From positions 1-13,009 of the forward strand of contig NZ_JBDSPJ010000011.1 in assembly GCF_039912695.1 (NCBI RefSeq): a DNA stretch of 13,009 nucleotides, read 5' to 3'. Origin of the DNA: Pseudolysinimonas_A sp039912695. Its GTDB lineage: Bacteria > Actinomycetota > Actinomycetes > Actinomycetales > Microbacteriaceae. Both the position numbers and the translations under genes were made by a program. Shown here in pieces: positions 6,379-12,195 of the stretch. The notes under the pieces were generated by a model. That model made no database searches and was not told the origin of the DNA. It saw nothing but the letters and a program-made list of their open reading frames with translations. How positions within the stretch are numbered: position 1 is the stretch's first letter; each line of letters starts with the position of its first letter.

Positions 6379-7569
6379 CTAGGAAAACAGCCGCTGCAGC
6401 CGCGAGATGCCCTCGGCGATGTCGTCGTCACCCAGCGCGTAACTAAAGCGGAGATATCCACTCGGTCCGAACGCTTCGCCCGGCACGGCGGCAACCTCGG
6501 CTTGGTCGAGGATCAGGTCGGCGAGTTGCAGCGACGTGGTTGGCGTCACCCCGCCCCATTCGCGGTTGAGCAGACCGGTCACGTCCGGGTAGACGTAGAA
6601 CGCGCCGGCCGGCATCGGTGTGACAACCCCGGGGATGGCGTTGAGACCCGCGACGATCGCACGCCGGCGACGGTCGAAAGCGTCGCGCATCACGCCGACG
6701 CTTTCTTGGGAGCCGGTAAGCGCCTCGAGCGCAGCGCGCTGCGAAACGTTCGAGACGTTGCTCGACAAATGTGACTGGAGGTTCGCGGCGGCGGCAATCG
6801 CATCGGCCGGACCCACCATCCAGCCCACCCGCCATCCGGTCATCGCGTAGGTCTTCGCGACCCCGTTCACCAAAATCGTGCGGTCGGCGAGCTCGGGAAC
6901 GGCTTCGACGATCGAGACAGCCTTCATCCCGTCGTAGACCAGGTTCTGATAGATCTCGTCGCTGATGACCCAGAGGCCGTGCTCGTGCGCCCAGGCTCCG
7001 ATTGCGGCGACCTGCTCGGGCGAGTAGACGGCACCGGTCGGGTTGGAGGGCGAAACGAAGAGCAACACCTTCGAGCGCGGGGTGCGCGCCGCCTCGAGCT
7101 GTTCGACCGTCACCAGGTAGCCCTGGTCAGCGCCGGCGAAGACGTCGACCTGAACTCCGCCCGCGAGTTTGATCGCTTCGGGATAGGTCGTCCAATAGGG
7201 CGTCGGCACGATGACCTCGTCGCCCGGATCGAGCAGCGTCGCGAACGCTTGGTAGACCGCCTGCTTGCCACCGTTGGTCACAATCACCTGCGACGGCGAC
7301 ACCTCGAGCCCCGAGTCACGCAGCGTTTTCGCGGCAATCGCCTCGCGGAACTCGGGCAACCCGGCCGCAGGCGTGTATTTGTGGTTCTTCGGGTCACGGG
7401 CGGCTTCGACGGCCGCCTCGACGATGTGCGCGGGCGTCGGAAAGTCCGGTTCCCCCGCAGCGAAACTGACGACCGGGCGCCCGGCCGCCTTGAGGGCTTT
7501 CGCCTTGGCATCCACCTTCAACGTCGCCGATTCGGCGATCGCTGCCACGCGCTTCGAAATCCGTGCCAC
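6379..7569 (-). CDS. aspC: Pyridoxal-phosphate aminotransferase, aspartate aminotransferase type
   Basis: The 396-residue product is a class I/II fold-type I aminotransferase. Visible marks are AAGEPDFPTP near residue 37, NGGKQAVYQAF near 99, VPTPYWTTYPEA near 124, the substrate-binding SPSNPTG near 172, SDEIYQNLVY near 203 for the PLP ring Asp and Tyr, Schiff-base Lys239 in NGVAKTYAMTGWRVGW, and the C-terminal substrate-carboxylate Arg in LRFSYALG. The expected reaction is aspartate/2-oxoglutarate transamination, although related substrates cannot be excluded. GTG at 7569 gives the standard MARISKRVAAIAESATL start with GGGG five bases upstream; a start at 7653 would add 28 non-homologous residues. 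It is divergent from tRNA-Trp; the same neighbourhood near secE occurs in other actinobacteria. The symbol is by family and position only. Confidence 0.9.
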   Translation of the reverse strand: MARISKRVAAIAESATLKVDAKAKALKAAGRPVVSFAAGEPDFPTPAHIVEAAVEAARDPKNHKYTPAAGLPEFREAIAAKTLRDSGLEVSPSQVIVTNGGKQAVYQAFATLLDPGDEVIVPTPYWTTYPEAIKLAGGVQVDVFAGADQGYLVTVEQLEAARTPRSKVLLFVSPSNPTGAVYSPEQVAAIGAWAHEHGLWVISDEIYQNLVYDGMKAVSIVEAVPELADRTILVNGVAKTYAMTGWRVGWMVGPADAIAAAANLQSHLSSNVSNVSQRAALEALTGSQESVGVMRDAFDRRRRAIVAGLNAIPGVVTPMPAGAFYVYPDVTGLLNREWGGVTPTTSLQLADLILDQAEVAAVPGEAFGPSGYLRFSYALGDDDIAEGISRLQRLFS

Positions 7570-7624
7570 GATCCCCAGCTTAGGAGGCGGCACGCGGGGC
7601 TCCCGCCGCGAGCTGTTGCCCTGA

Positions 7625-7654
7625 TTCCCCGACTGATTTGCGATGACGTACACT
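7625..7654 (+). promoter_or_regulatory. Possible promoter for the tRNA-Trp/secE/nusG transcript
   Basis: A good -10 element TACACT sits at 7649-7654 in the 167-bp divergent region, with a weak -35-like TTCCCC at 7625-7630 and an 18-base spacer. It would give a leader of about 75 bases before the tRNA. A small hairpin (ttggtc at 7662-7667 with ggccaa at 7673-7678) lies at the start of that leader. Only the -10 match is convincing. Confidence 0.35.
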
Positions 7655-7736
7655 GATCGAGTTGGTCGAATCGGCCAATGCTTCGTCGTGCCCGCACAGC
7701 GCTACCGCGCCGCGGCGGGCAGCGACGGAGGCACCG

Positions 7737-7809
7737 AGGGCGGTGGCTCAATTGGTAGAGCAGCGGTCTCCAAAACCGCAGGTTGCAGGTTCAAGTCCTG
7801 TCCGCCCTG
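7737..7809 (+). tRNA. tRNA-Trp (anticodon CCA)
   Basis: A full cloverleaf can be drawn. The acceptor stem is agggcgg/ccgccct, the D arm is gctc-aattggta-gagc, the anticodon arm is gcggt-ctCCAaa-accgc with anticodon 7770-7772, the variable loop is aggtt, and the T arm is gcagg-ttcaagt-cctgt with one G-T pair. The discriminator base is G7809. The 3' CCA is not encoded. A single tRNA-Trp just before secE is the normal actinobacterial arrangement and it is probably co-transcribed with secE-nusG. Confidence 0.97.
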
Positions 7810-7831
7810 CGACAGCGTTAGCTGAACAGAG

Positions 7832-7851
7832 CCGCGAGAAAATTTTCGCGG
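7832..7851 (+). other. Hairpin between tRNA-Trp and secE
   Basis: ccgcga (7832-7837) and tcgcgg (7846-7851) form a perfect 6-bp stem around the AT-rich loop gaaaattt. It lies 22 bases after the tRNA and 21 before the secE start. It may separate the processed tRNA from the secE message or act as a weak attenuator. Confidence 0.4.
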
Positions 7852-7872
7852 ATCGACGAAAGGTTGGATGCC

Positions 7873-8139
7873 GTGGCACGCAAGGTGATCGACGAGCCGA
7901 GTGAAGACCTCGTCGCGAACGCCAAGCGGGATCGCGCCGAACGGCGCGGACCCTTTGCGCGCATCGCGCTGTTCATTCGGCAGGTACTCACCGAGCTCTC
8001 GAAGGTGGTTCGCCCAACTCGGCGTGAACTCCTTGGCTTCACCGGTGTCGTGATCGTGTTCGTCGTCATCATGATGGCGATCGTCTACGGTCTCGACCTC
8101 GTTTTCAGCCTCGCGGTCAAATGGGTCTTCGGGCACTAG
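7873..8139 (+). CDS. secE: Preprotein translocase subunit SecE
   Basis: SecE is the small clamp subunit of the SecYEG translocon in the inner membrane. The product of about 88 residues has a charged N-terminus, the conserved amphipathic segment VLTELSKVVRPTRRELL (about 38-54) and one C-terminal membrane span (about 57-85). The classical V-x-W-P-T-R motif has Arg in place of Trp here; departures at that position are tolerated in actinobacteria. GTG at 7873 is chosen because AAAGG lies 9 bases upstream at 7859-7863; the in-frame TTG at 7864 would abut that RBS, and the ATG at 7868 is out of frame. The gene sits between tRNA-Trp and nusG, as usual. Its 3' end is tandemly duplicated (see next entries). 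Confidence 0.95.
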   Translation: MARKVIDEPSEDLVANAKRDRAERRGPFARIALFIRQVLTELSKVVRPTRRELLGFTGVVIVFVVIMMAIVYGLDLVFSLAVKWVFGH

Positions 8140-8160
8140 CACGTCTTCGGACACTGGCAA
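8125..8160 (+). repeat. Imperfect 18-bp tandem repeat over the secE stop codon
   Basis: gtcttcgggcactagcac (8125-8142), which encodes V-F-G-H-stop-H, is followed directly by gtcttcggacactggcaa (8143-8160); 15 of 18 bases match. In the second copy the TAG position reads TGG. It resembles the duplication at the end of murB in length and in spanning the stop. Confidence 0.8.
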
Positions 8161-8187
8161 TGAGCCGCACTGGCAATGAGCCGCACT
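8152..8187 (+). repeat. 16-bp perfect tandem repeat in the secE-nusG gap
   Basis: cactggcaatgagccg occurs twice with no mismatch at 8152-8167 and 8168-8183, followed by a partial third unit cact (8184-8187). It overlaps the second copy of the secE-end repeat, so the gap seems to have grown by successive slippage or duplication events. Confidence 0.95.
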
Positions 8188-8203
8188 TCAACTCGCAACA
8201 CTT

Positions 8204-8221
8204 AAAGGAACAACAGACGTG
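8204..8221 (+). promoter_or_regulatory. Ribosome binding site fixing the nusG GTG start
   Basis: aaagga at 8204-8209 stands 9 bases before GTG 8219-8221, decides the start of nusG, and lies immediately beyond the repeat tract. Confidence 0.8.
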
Positions 8222-9187
8222 ACTGAACAAGAGCGCCGCGACCTCGACCTCGCGACGGCCGCCGAGCAGTCCTCCGAAGAGGACGAGGCTCAGGAGGGCA
8301 ACGTCCTCGAGCACGACATGGACGCCGTCGACTCCGCCGAGCACTCGGCCATCCACCTGATCGCCGACGATGAGAGTGACGACCCCAACGACGTCGAGGC
8401 TGGACTCGTGCAGCTGCTCGACGCCCTCGACGCGGCGTCCGACCCCGAGGCCGACGCCGTTGTTGACGACGCCCTCGACATCGATTCCGTGCAGGAGGCG
8501 GACGCGGCCGTCGCCGCCACCTCCGACGAGGAGGAGGTCGACGCCGAAGAAGAGGCAGCCGTCGATCCGTACCAGGAGTTCCGCGGCGAACTGCGCGCGA
8601 AGCTCGGCAAGTGGTACGTCATCCACTCGTACGCCGGCTTTGAAAAGCGCGTCAAGCAGAACATCGAATCGCGCCGCCTGTCGATGGCGATGGAAGATTT
8701 CGTCTTCGAGGTGCAGGTTCCGATGGAAGACGTCGTCGAGATCAAGAACGGCCAGCGCAAGCTGGTCAACCGCGTGCGCATCCCCGGCTACGTGCTGGTG
8801 CGCATGGATCTCAACGAAGACAGCTGGTCCGTCGTTCGCCACACCCCGGGCGTCACCGGATTCGTGGGCAACTCCCACAACCCGACCCCGCTGCGCTTCG
8901 AAGAGGCCTTCAACATGTTGAAGAGCCTCGTGCAGATCGTGGAGGCACCCGTCAAGGGCGGCGTCGGCGGCAAGGGTTCGGGCAAGGGCGCATCCGCTCG
9001 CGTCATCCCCGCCGAAATCGACTTCGAGGTCGGCGAGACGATCACCATCAAGGAAGGTTCGTTCGCGGGCCTTCCCGGCACGATCAGCGAGATCAAGCCG
9101 GAGAGCGGCAAGCTCACCGTGCTCGTGTCGCTCTTCGAGCGCGAGACTCCGGTCGAGCTGTCGTTTGACCAGGTGACCAAGCTCTAG
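8219..9187 (+). CDS. nusG: Transcription termination/antitermination protein NusG
   Basis: NusG binds RNA polymerase through its NGN domain and couples it to Rho or ribosomal protein S10 through its KOW domain. In this 322-residue protein, residues 1-117 form a disordered acidic extension (42 Asp/Glu and only two Arg, no Lys). The NGN domain begins at GKWYVIHSYAGFEKRVKQNI (about 130) and includes VRIPGYVLVRMDL and GVTGFVGN. A Gly/Lys-rich linker (VKGGVGGKGSGKG, about 245-257) precedes the KOW domain (FEVGETITIKEGSFAGLPGTI, from about 270). E. coli NusG has 181 residues; long acidic N-termini are known in actinobacterial NusG, so the gene is probably intact. It follows secE by 79 bases containing tandem repeats. 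Confidence 0.96.
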   Translation: MTEQERRDLDLATAAEQSSEEDEAQEGNVLEHDMDAVDSAEHSAIHLIADDESDDPNDVEAGLVQLLDALDAASDPEADAVVDDALDIDSVQEADAAVAATSDEEEVDAEEEAAVDPYQEFRGELRAKLGKWYVIHSYAGFEKRVKQNIESRRLSMAMEDFVFEVQVPMEDVVEIKNGQRKLVNRVRIPGYVLVRMDLNEDSWSVVRHTPGVTGFVGNSHNPTPLRFEEAFNMLKSLVQIVEAPVKGGVGGKGSGKGASARVIPAEIDFEVGETITIKEGSFAGLPGTISEIKPESGKLTVLVSLFERETPVELSFDQVTKL

Positions 9188-9387
9188 TCCCGGGGCGCTT
9201 GGCTCCATCTAGGTGCAGAAGGACCCGGATCGTTGGGGGTCTGACCGCACCGAAGTGGGTCCATGGCGGCTTGAACCGAGCAGGAGTATGCTCACAAGGT
9301 TGCCTTCGGGCGACGACCACCGCATCCGGAAATTCGTCCGGATGTCGGGAGCGCGTCCATCCGGGCGCACGACAGTAAGGAAGAAGC
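9188..9387 (+). promoter_or_regulatory. nusG-rplK intergenic region: rplK-rplA promoter and structured leader
   Basis: This 200-base gap has no ORF worth reporting. A -10-like TATGCT sits at 9287-9292 without a well-placed -35, predicting a start near 9299. From there on: a UUCG-capped hairpin (gttgcc-ttcg-ggcgac, 9299-9314); hairpin A with a 9-bp stem (9322-9330 with 9337-9345); and an alternative hairpin B with a 10-bp stem (9335-9344 with 9358-9367) that shares the middle strand with A. The RBS aagga (9377-9381) follows. In many bacteria L1 represses its own L11-L1 operon at such a leader; that role here is inferred. Confidence 0.55.
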
Positions 9388-9819
9388 ATGGCAAAGGCAA
9401 AGAAGGTGACCGGCCTGATCAAACTCCAGATCAAGGCTGGCGCTGCCAACCCCGCCCCGCCGATCGGGCCCGCGCTCGGTCAGCACGGCGTGAACATCAT
9501 GGAGTTCTGCAAGGCCTACAACGAGGCGACCGAGTCGGAGCGCGGCAACGTGATTCCGGTCGAGATCACGGTCTACGAAGACCGCTCGTTCACCTTCATT
9601 CTGAAGACCCCGCCGGCCGCTGAACTCATCAAGAAGGCCGCCGGAGTGCAGAAGGGGTCACCGACTCCGCACACGGTCAAGGTCGCCAAGCTCACTCAGG
9701 CGCAGGTTCGCGCGATCGCTGAGCAGAAGAAGGTCGACCTCAACGCCAATGACGTTGAAGCCGCCATGAAGATCATCGCCGGCACCGCCCGGTCGATGGG
9801 GATCACGGTGGAGGCATAA
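9388..9819 (+). CDS. rplK: 50S ribosomal protein L11
   Basis: The 143-residue product is a full-length L11, the GTPase-centre protein binding 23S rRNA helices 43-44. The N-terminal domain shows KLQIKAGAANPAPPIGPALGQHGVNIMEF (residues 12-40, including the proline-rich linker to thiostrepton-type drugs), and the C-terminal RNA-binding domain runs from about 75 with KKAAGVQKGS and NANDVEAAMKIIAGTARSMGI. ATG at 9388 has AAGGA six bases upstream. It is followed after two bases by rplA, the standard L11-L1 operon, so translation of the two is coupled. It has its own leader, separate from nusG by 200 bases. Confidence 0.98.
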   Translation: MAKAKKVTGLIKLQIKAGAANPAPPIGPALGQHGVNIMEFCKAYNEATESERGNVIPVEITVYEDRSFTFILKTPPAAELIKKAAGVQKGSPTPHTVKVAKLTQAQVRAIAEQKKVDLNANDVEAAMKIIAGTARSMGITVEA

Positions 9820-9821
9820 TC

Positions 9822-10511
9822 ATGGCACCCAAATCAAAGGCATATCGCGACGCCGCCTCGAAGATCGAAGACGGCAAGTTCTACGCACCGACCGAGGCCG
9901 TCGAGGTTGTTCGCACGACCGGGTCGAAGAAGATGGACTCGACCGTCGAGGTCGCGCTCAAGCTCGGGGTCGACCCGCGCAAGGCCGACCAGATGGTTCG
10001 TGGCACCGTCATCCTTCCGCACGGCACCGGCAAGGTCGCCCGCGTCATCGTCTTCGCGACGGGTCCGGCTGCTGAAGCCGCGCTCGCCGCAGGCGCCGAC
10101 GAGGTCGGTGGCCTCGAGTTGATCGAGAAGGTCGCTGCTGGCTACACGGCGTTCGACTCGGCAGTCTCGACCCCTGAGCTCATGGGCCAGGTCGGTCGTC
10201 TCGGAAAGGTGCTCGGCCCGCGTGGTCTCATGCCCAACCCGAAGACCGGCACCGTGACCCCGAACCCCGCGAAGGCGGTCGAGGAGATCAAGGGCGGCAA
10301 GATCGAGTTCCGCGTTGACAAGCACTCCAACGTGCACTTCGTGATCGGCAAAGCCGGCTTCTCGTCCGACCAGCTCGGCGAGAACCTGCGAGCCGCACTC
10401 GATGAGATCAACCGCGCCAAGCCCGGTTCCTCGAAGGGTCGCTACATCCAGAAGGGCTCGGTGTCGACGACGTTCGGCCCCGGTGTCCCGCTCGACGTCA
10501 GTGTTCTTTAA
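9822..10511 (+). CDS. rplA: 50S ribosomal protein L1
   Basis: The 229-residue product is a full-length L1, the protein of the ribosomal L1 stalk that helps release deacylated tRNA and in many bacteria represses its own mRNA. Seen are the N-terminal SKAYRDAASKI, DSTVEVALKLGVDPRKADQMVRGTVILPHGTGK (about 40-73), LGPRGLMPNPKTGTV (about 134-148) and the C-terminal KGRYIQKGSVSTTFGPGVPLDVSVL. GGAGG at 9810-9814, inside the end of rplK, stands 7 bases before the ATG. It ends with TAA at 10509-10511; the same reading frame then continues open into the GNAT gene (see findings). Confidence 0.98.
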   Translation: MAPKSKAYRDAASKIEDGKFYAPTEAVEVVRTTGSKKMDSTVEVALKLGVDPRKADQMVRGTVILPHGTGKVARVIVFATGPAAEAALAAGADEVGGLELIEKVAAGYTAFDSAVSTPELMGQVGRLGKVLGPRGLMPNPKTGTVTPNPAKAVEEIKGGKIEFRVDKHSNVHFVIGKAGFSSDQLGENLRAALDEINRAKPGSSKGRYIQKGSVSTTFGPGVPLDVSVL

Positions 10512-10512
10512 C

Positions 10513-10527
10513 CGGCCCGTTGGGCCG
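10513..10527 (+). other. Short hairpin directly after rplA stop
   Basis: cggccc (10513-10518) and gggccg (10522-10527) pair perfectly around a 3-base loop, beginning two bases after the TAA. It is too short with no U-tract to call a terminator alone, but stands in tandem with the stronger hairpin 29 bases further on. Confidence 0.45.
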
Positions 10528-10538
10528 CGAGTCCTTCA

Positions 10539-10673
10539 CTGAACGTCAGCATTAGACAGGCGAGCGCCGCGGATTCCGCGGCGCTCGCTGTCGTTGCGGC
10601 CGCGACTTTCCCCCTCGCCTGCCCGCCGCATACGACCGACGAGGCCAAGGCATCCTTCATCGCCGCCAACCTT
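10539..10673 (+). other. Start-less 5' extension of the GNAT reading frame
   Basis: In frame with the ATG at 10674, the codons from about 10545 on read V-S-I-R-Q-A-S-A-A-D-S, then A-A-A-T-F-P-L-A-C-P-P-H-T-T, which is what a GNAT N-terminus (strand 1, helices 1 and 2) looks like. No ATG, GTG or TTG lies in this stretch. The candidates are CTG at 10539 with a weak gcgag 7 bases upstream, or ATT at 10551; GTC at 10545 stands just where a GTG before S-I-R would be expected. The frame is open back to the rplA TAA. Confidence 0.7.
10556..10591 (+). terminator. Strong GC-rich hairpin downstream of rplA, terminator-like
   Basis: cgagcgccgcgg (10561-10572) and ccgcggcgctcg (10576-10587) form a perfect 12-bp stem with loop att; acag/ctgt (10556-10559 with 10588-10591) extend it to 16 bp past a single bulged G. 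It is the best terminator candidate in the window, although only tcgttg follows instead of a U-tract. It also lies within the apparent N-terminal codons of the next gene, encoding roughly A-S-A-A-D-S-A-A-L-A. Confidence 0.75.
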
Positions 10674-11096
10674 ATGCCGAACAACTTCGACGACTACCTC
10701 GCCGACCCGGCCCGCGAACTGTTCCTCGCCGAAGTCGGGGGCGAGGCCGTCGGCTACACGATGCTGGTCGTCGGTGAGCCCCAGGATCCGGATGTCGTGG
10801 CGGCGATCACGCTGCGCCCGAGCGCGGAGCTGAGCAAGTGCTACGTCATGCCCGGTCACCACGGGGCCGGCATCGCGAGTTTGCTGATGAGCGCCACTCT
10901 CGACGCCGCGCGAGCTCGCGGGGCCGCGGGTATCTGGCTCGGGGTGAACGAAGAGAACGAGCGGGCGCAGGCGTTCTACGAGAAGTCGGGATTCGCCAAG
11001 GTCGGTCGTAAGCGCTTCCTGGTCGGCGAGCGTTGGGAAGAGGACTTCGTGATGGAGCGCGGGATTTCTGCGCCAGAATCCAGCTATGCCGGATAA
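10674..11096 (+). CDS. GNAT-family N-acetyltransferase (true N-terminus probably upstream)
   Basis: From the first canonical start, ATG 10674, the product is 140 residues, but the domain is then missing its first strand and helices, which are encoded in frame upstream; from CTG 10539 it would be 185 residues, a normal GNAT length. The acetyl-CoA-binding motif A is clear: KCYVMPGHHGAGIASLLMSA (about 56-75 of the 140), then IWLGVNEENERAQAFYEKSGFAKVG, the usual strand-5 and N-x-x-A-x-x-F-Y-x-K-x-G-F pattern. It should acetylate an amino group in the cytosol; the substrate cannot be read from the sequence. It lies directly after rplA in the same frame and overlaps the next gene by 11 bases. The fold is certain, while the start and level of expression are not. 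Confidence 0.85.
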   Translation: MPNNFDDYLADPARELFLAEVGGEAVGYTMLVVGEPQDPDVVAAITLRPSAELSKCYVMPGHHGAGIASLLMSATLDAARARGAAGIWLGVNEENERAQAFYEKSGFAKVGRKRFLVGERWEEDFVMERGISAPESSYAG

Positions 11097-12195
11097 CATC
11101 GCGTCAGCGGGTCGCCTGTTCTTCCCCCTCGTCGATGTGCTGCGAGCGATCGGGGCCCTGCTCGTGGTGTATTCCCACCTGGTGGGCAACTTCCTTGACG
11201 CGCACGGCCGCTCCTGGCCGATCGATAGCTTCGTCGACGCCGTCGTGATAGTTCCGCTCCACATCGAGATCAACCTCGGCTGGCTCGGCGTTGCTCTCTT
11301 CTTCTTCGTGAGCGGATTTGTGGTCACGCACGCCGCCCGCGACGAACGGCCCGGTACGTACCTCGTGCGCCGGTTGCTCCGCGTCTACCCTCCCCTAATC
11401 TTCACCGTGCTCGTCGTCCTGGTGTTGGCGATGGCGGGTGTTGCCATCCCGGGGTTGGAAGGACCGCTGACGCCGGGGGACGTGCTCGCGAACATGTCGC
11501 TAGCCAACTTCCTCCTTCCGTTGCAGCCCGTCATGGTCGCGGTGGGATGGACTCTCGTGATCGAGATGGCCTTCTACCTGGGGATGTTCGTGCTCCATGC
11601 CCTTCTGCGTCGCATGGCCTGGCTCGTGCCACCGGCGCTGCTCATCGGGTCGGCGATCTTCGTCGCTGCCTCGCCGTGGCTTGGCGAGGTGGGGATCCGG
11701 GCGGCCGCCTACGTCGCGCTCGTTCCCGTCCTGGTCATTGGGCAGGCCACTTATCTCGCGTACCGTCGCCTCGCGCCGGTCTGGCTCGCCGCGCTCTACG
11801 GCGTGGGTGCCTGGCTCGTCCTCCTCTTCGGCGTCGACCGCACCAGCCCACTGTTCCGAGACCCCGCACATTCGTTTCTGGCGAACACCGTGGTCGGGTT
11901 CGGCATCTTTCTCGCAGCGGTATTGCTCGAAGGCCGGCTGCGAGCCCCCCGCGTGATGGCGGTGACGGCGCGACGCAGCTACAGCTTGTATCTTCTCCAC
12001 GTCCCGGTGGGCTACCCGATCCTGACGGCGCTCGTCGAGTACGCGCGTTTCCCCTACGCACCCTCCCTTGTGATCGCGGTACTCGCCGTCGCGACAGCCA
12101 CCGAGTTGTCCTACCGATTCATCGAACGGCCGACGATCCAACTCGCGCGACTGCTGACCCGCAGCCGACGGGTCGAGGAGCCGTCGACTCTTTAG
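11086..12195 (+). CDS. Acyltransferase-3 family membrane protein (OafA/YrhL-like)
   Basis: The 369-residue product has about ten membrane spans and the marks of the acyltransferase-3 family. These are VDVLRAIGALLVVYSHL with His31 in TM1, GVALFFFVSGFVV near 66-78, the R-R-L-L-R-V-Y-P segment near 95, WTLVIEMAFY with Glu160 (equivalent of W-S-L-x-x-E), SYSLYLLHVP near 305 and FIERP near 345. Such proteins move acyl groups, often O-acetyl, onto cell-surface glycans, lipids or antibiotics from the cytoplasmic side. There is no C-terminal SGNH domain, so it is the short form. ATG at 11086 overlaps the GNAT end by 11 bases and has no strong RBS, suggesting coupling. Its TAG overlaps the stop of the convergent gene. 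The acceptor substrate is unknown. Confidence 0.92.
   Translation: MPDNIASAGRLFFPLVDVLRAIGALLVVYSHLVGNFLDAHGRSWPIDSFVDAVVIVPLHIEINLGWLGVALFFFVSGFVVTHAARDERPGTYLVRRLLRVYPPLIFTVLVVLVLAMAGVAIPGLEGPLTPGDVLANMSLANFLLPLQPVMVAVGWTLVIEMAFYLGMFVLHALLRRMAWLVPPALLIGSAIFVAASPWLGEVGIRAAAYVALVPVLVIGQATYLAYRRLAPVWLAALYGVGAWLVLLFGVDRTSPLFRDPAHSFLANTVVGFGIFLAAVLLEGRLRAPRVMAVTARRSYSLYLLHVPVGYPILTALVEYARFPYAPSLVIAVLAVATATELSYRFIERPTIQLARLLTRSRRVEEPSTL

Noticed and set aside
5581..6774. 397-codon plus-strand frame opposite the ABC ATPase and aspC
   Set aside because: It crosses two genuine genes and the gap between them in antisense and shows no motif.
8125..8187. Repeats near secE as a CRISPR array or attachment site
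   Set aside because: The units are directly tandem with no spacers and there are no cas or integrase genes; simple tandem duplication explains them.
9177..9202. Inverted repeat ccaagc/gcttgg over the nusG stop as a terminator
   Set aside because: The 6-bp stem has a 14-base loop, no U-tract, and starts inside the coding region; too weak to call.
8117..9208. 363-codon minus-strand frame opposite nusG
   Set aside because: The residues are an antisense reading of the acidic nusG codons; no domain is visible.
9271..9292. TTGAAC ... TATGCT as a full promoter for rplK
   Set aside because: The spacer is only 10 bases, too short for a sigma-70-type promoter; only the -10 element was kept as a low-confidence hint.
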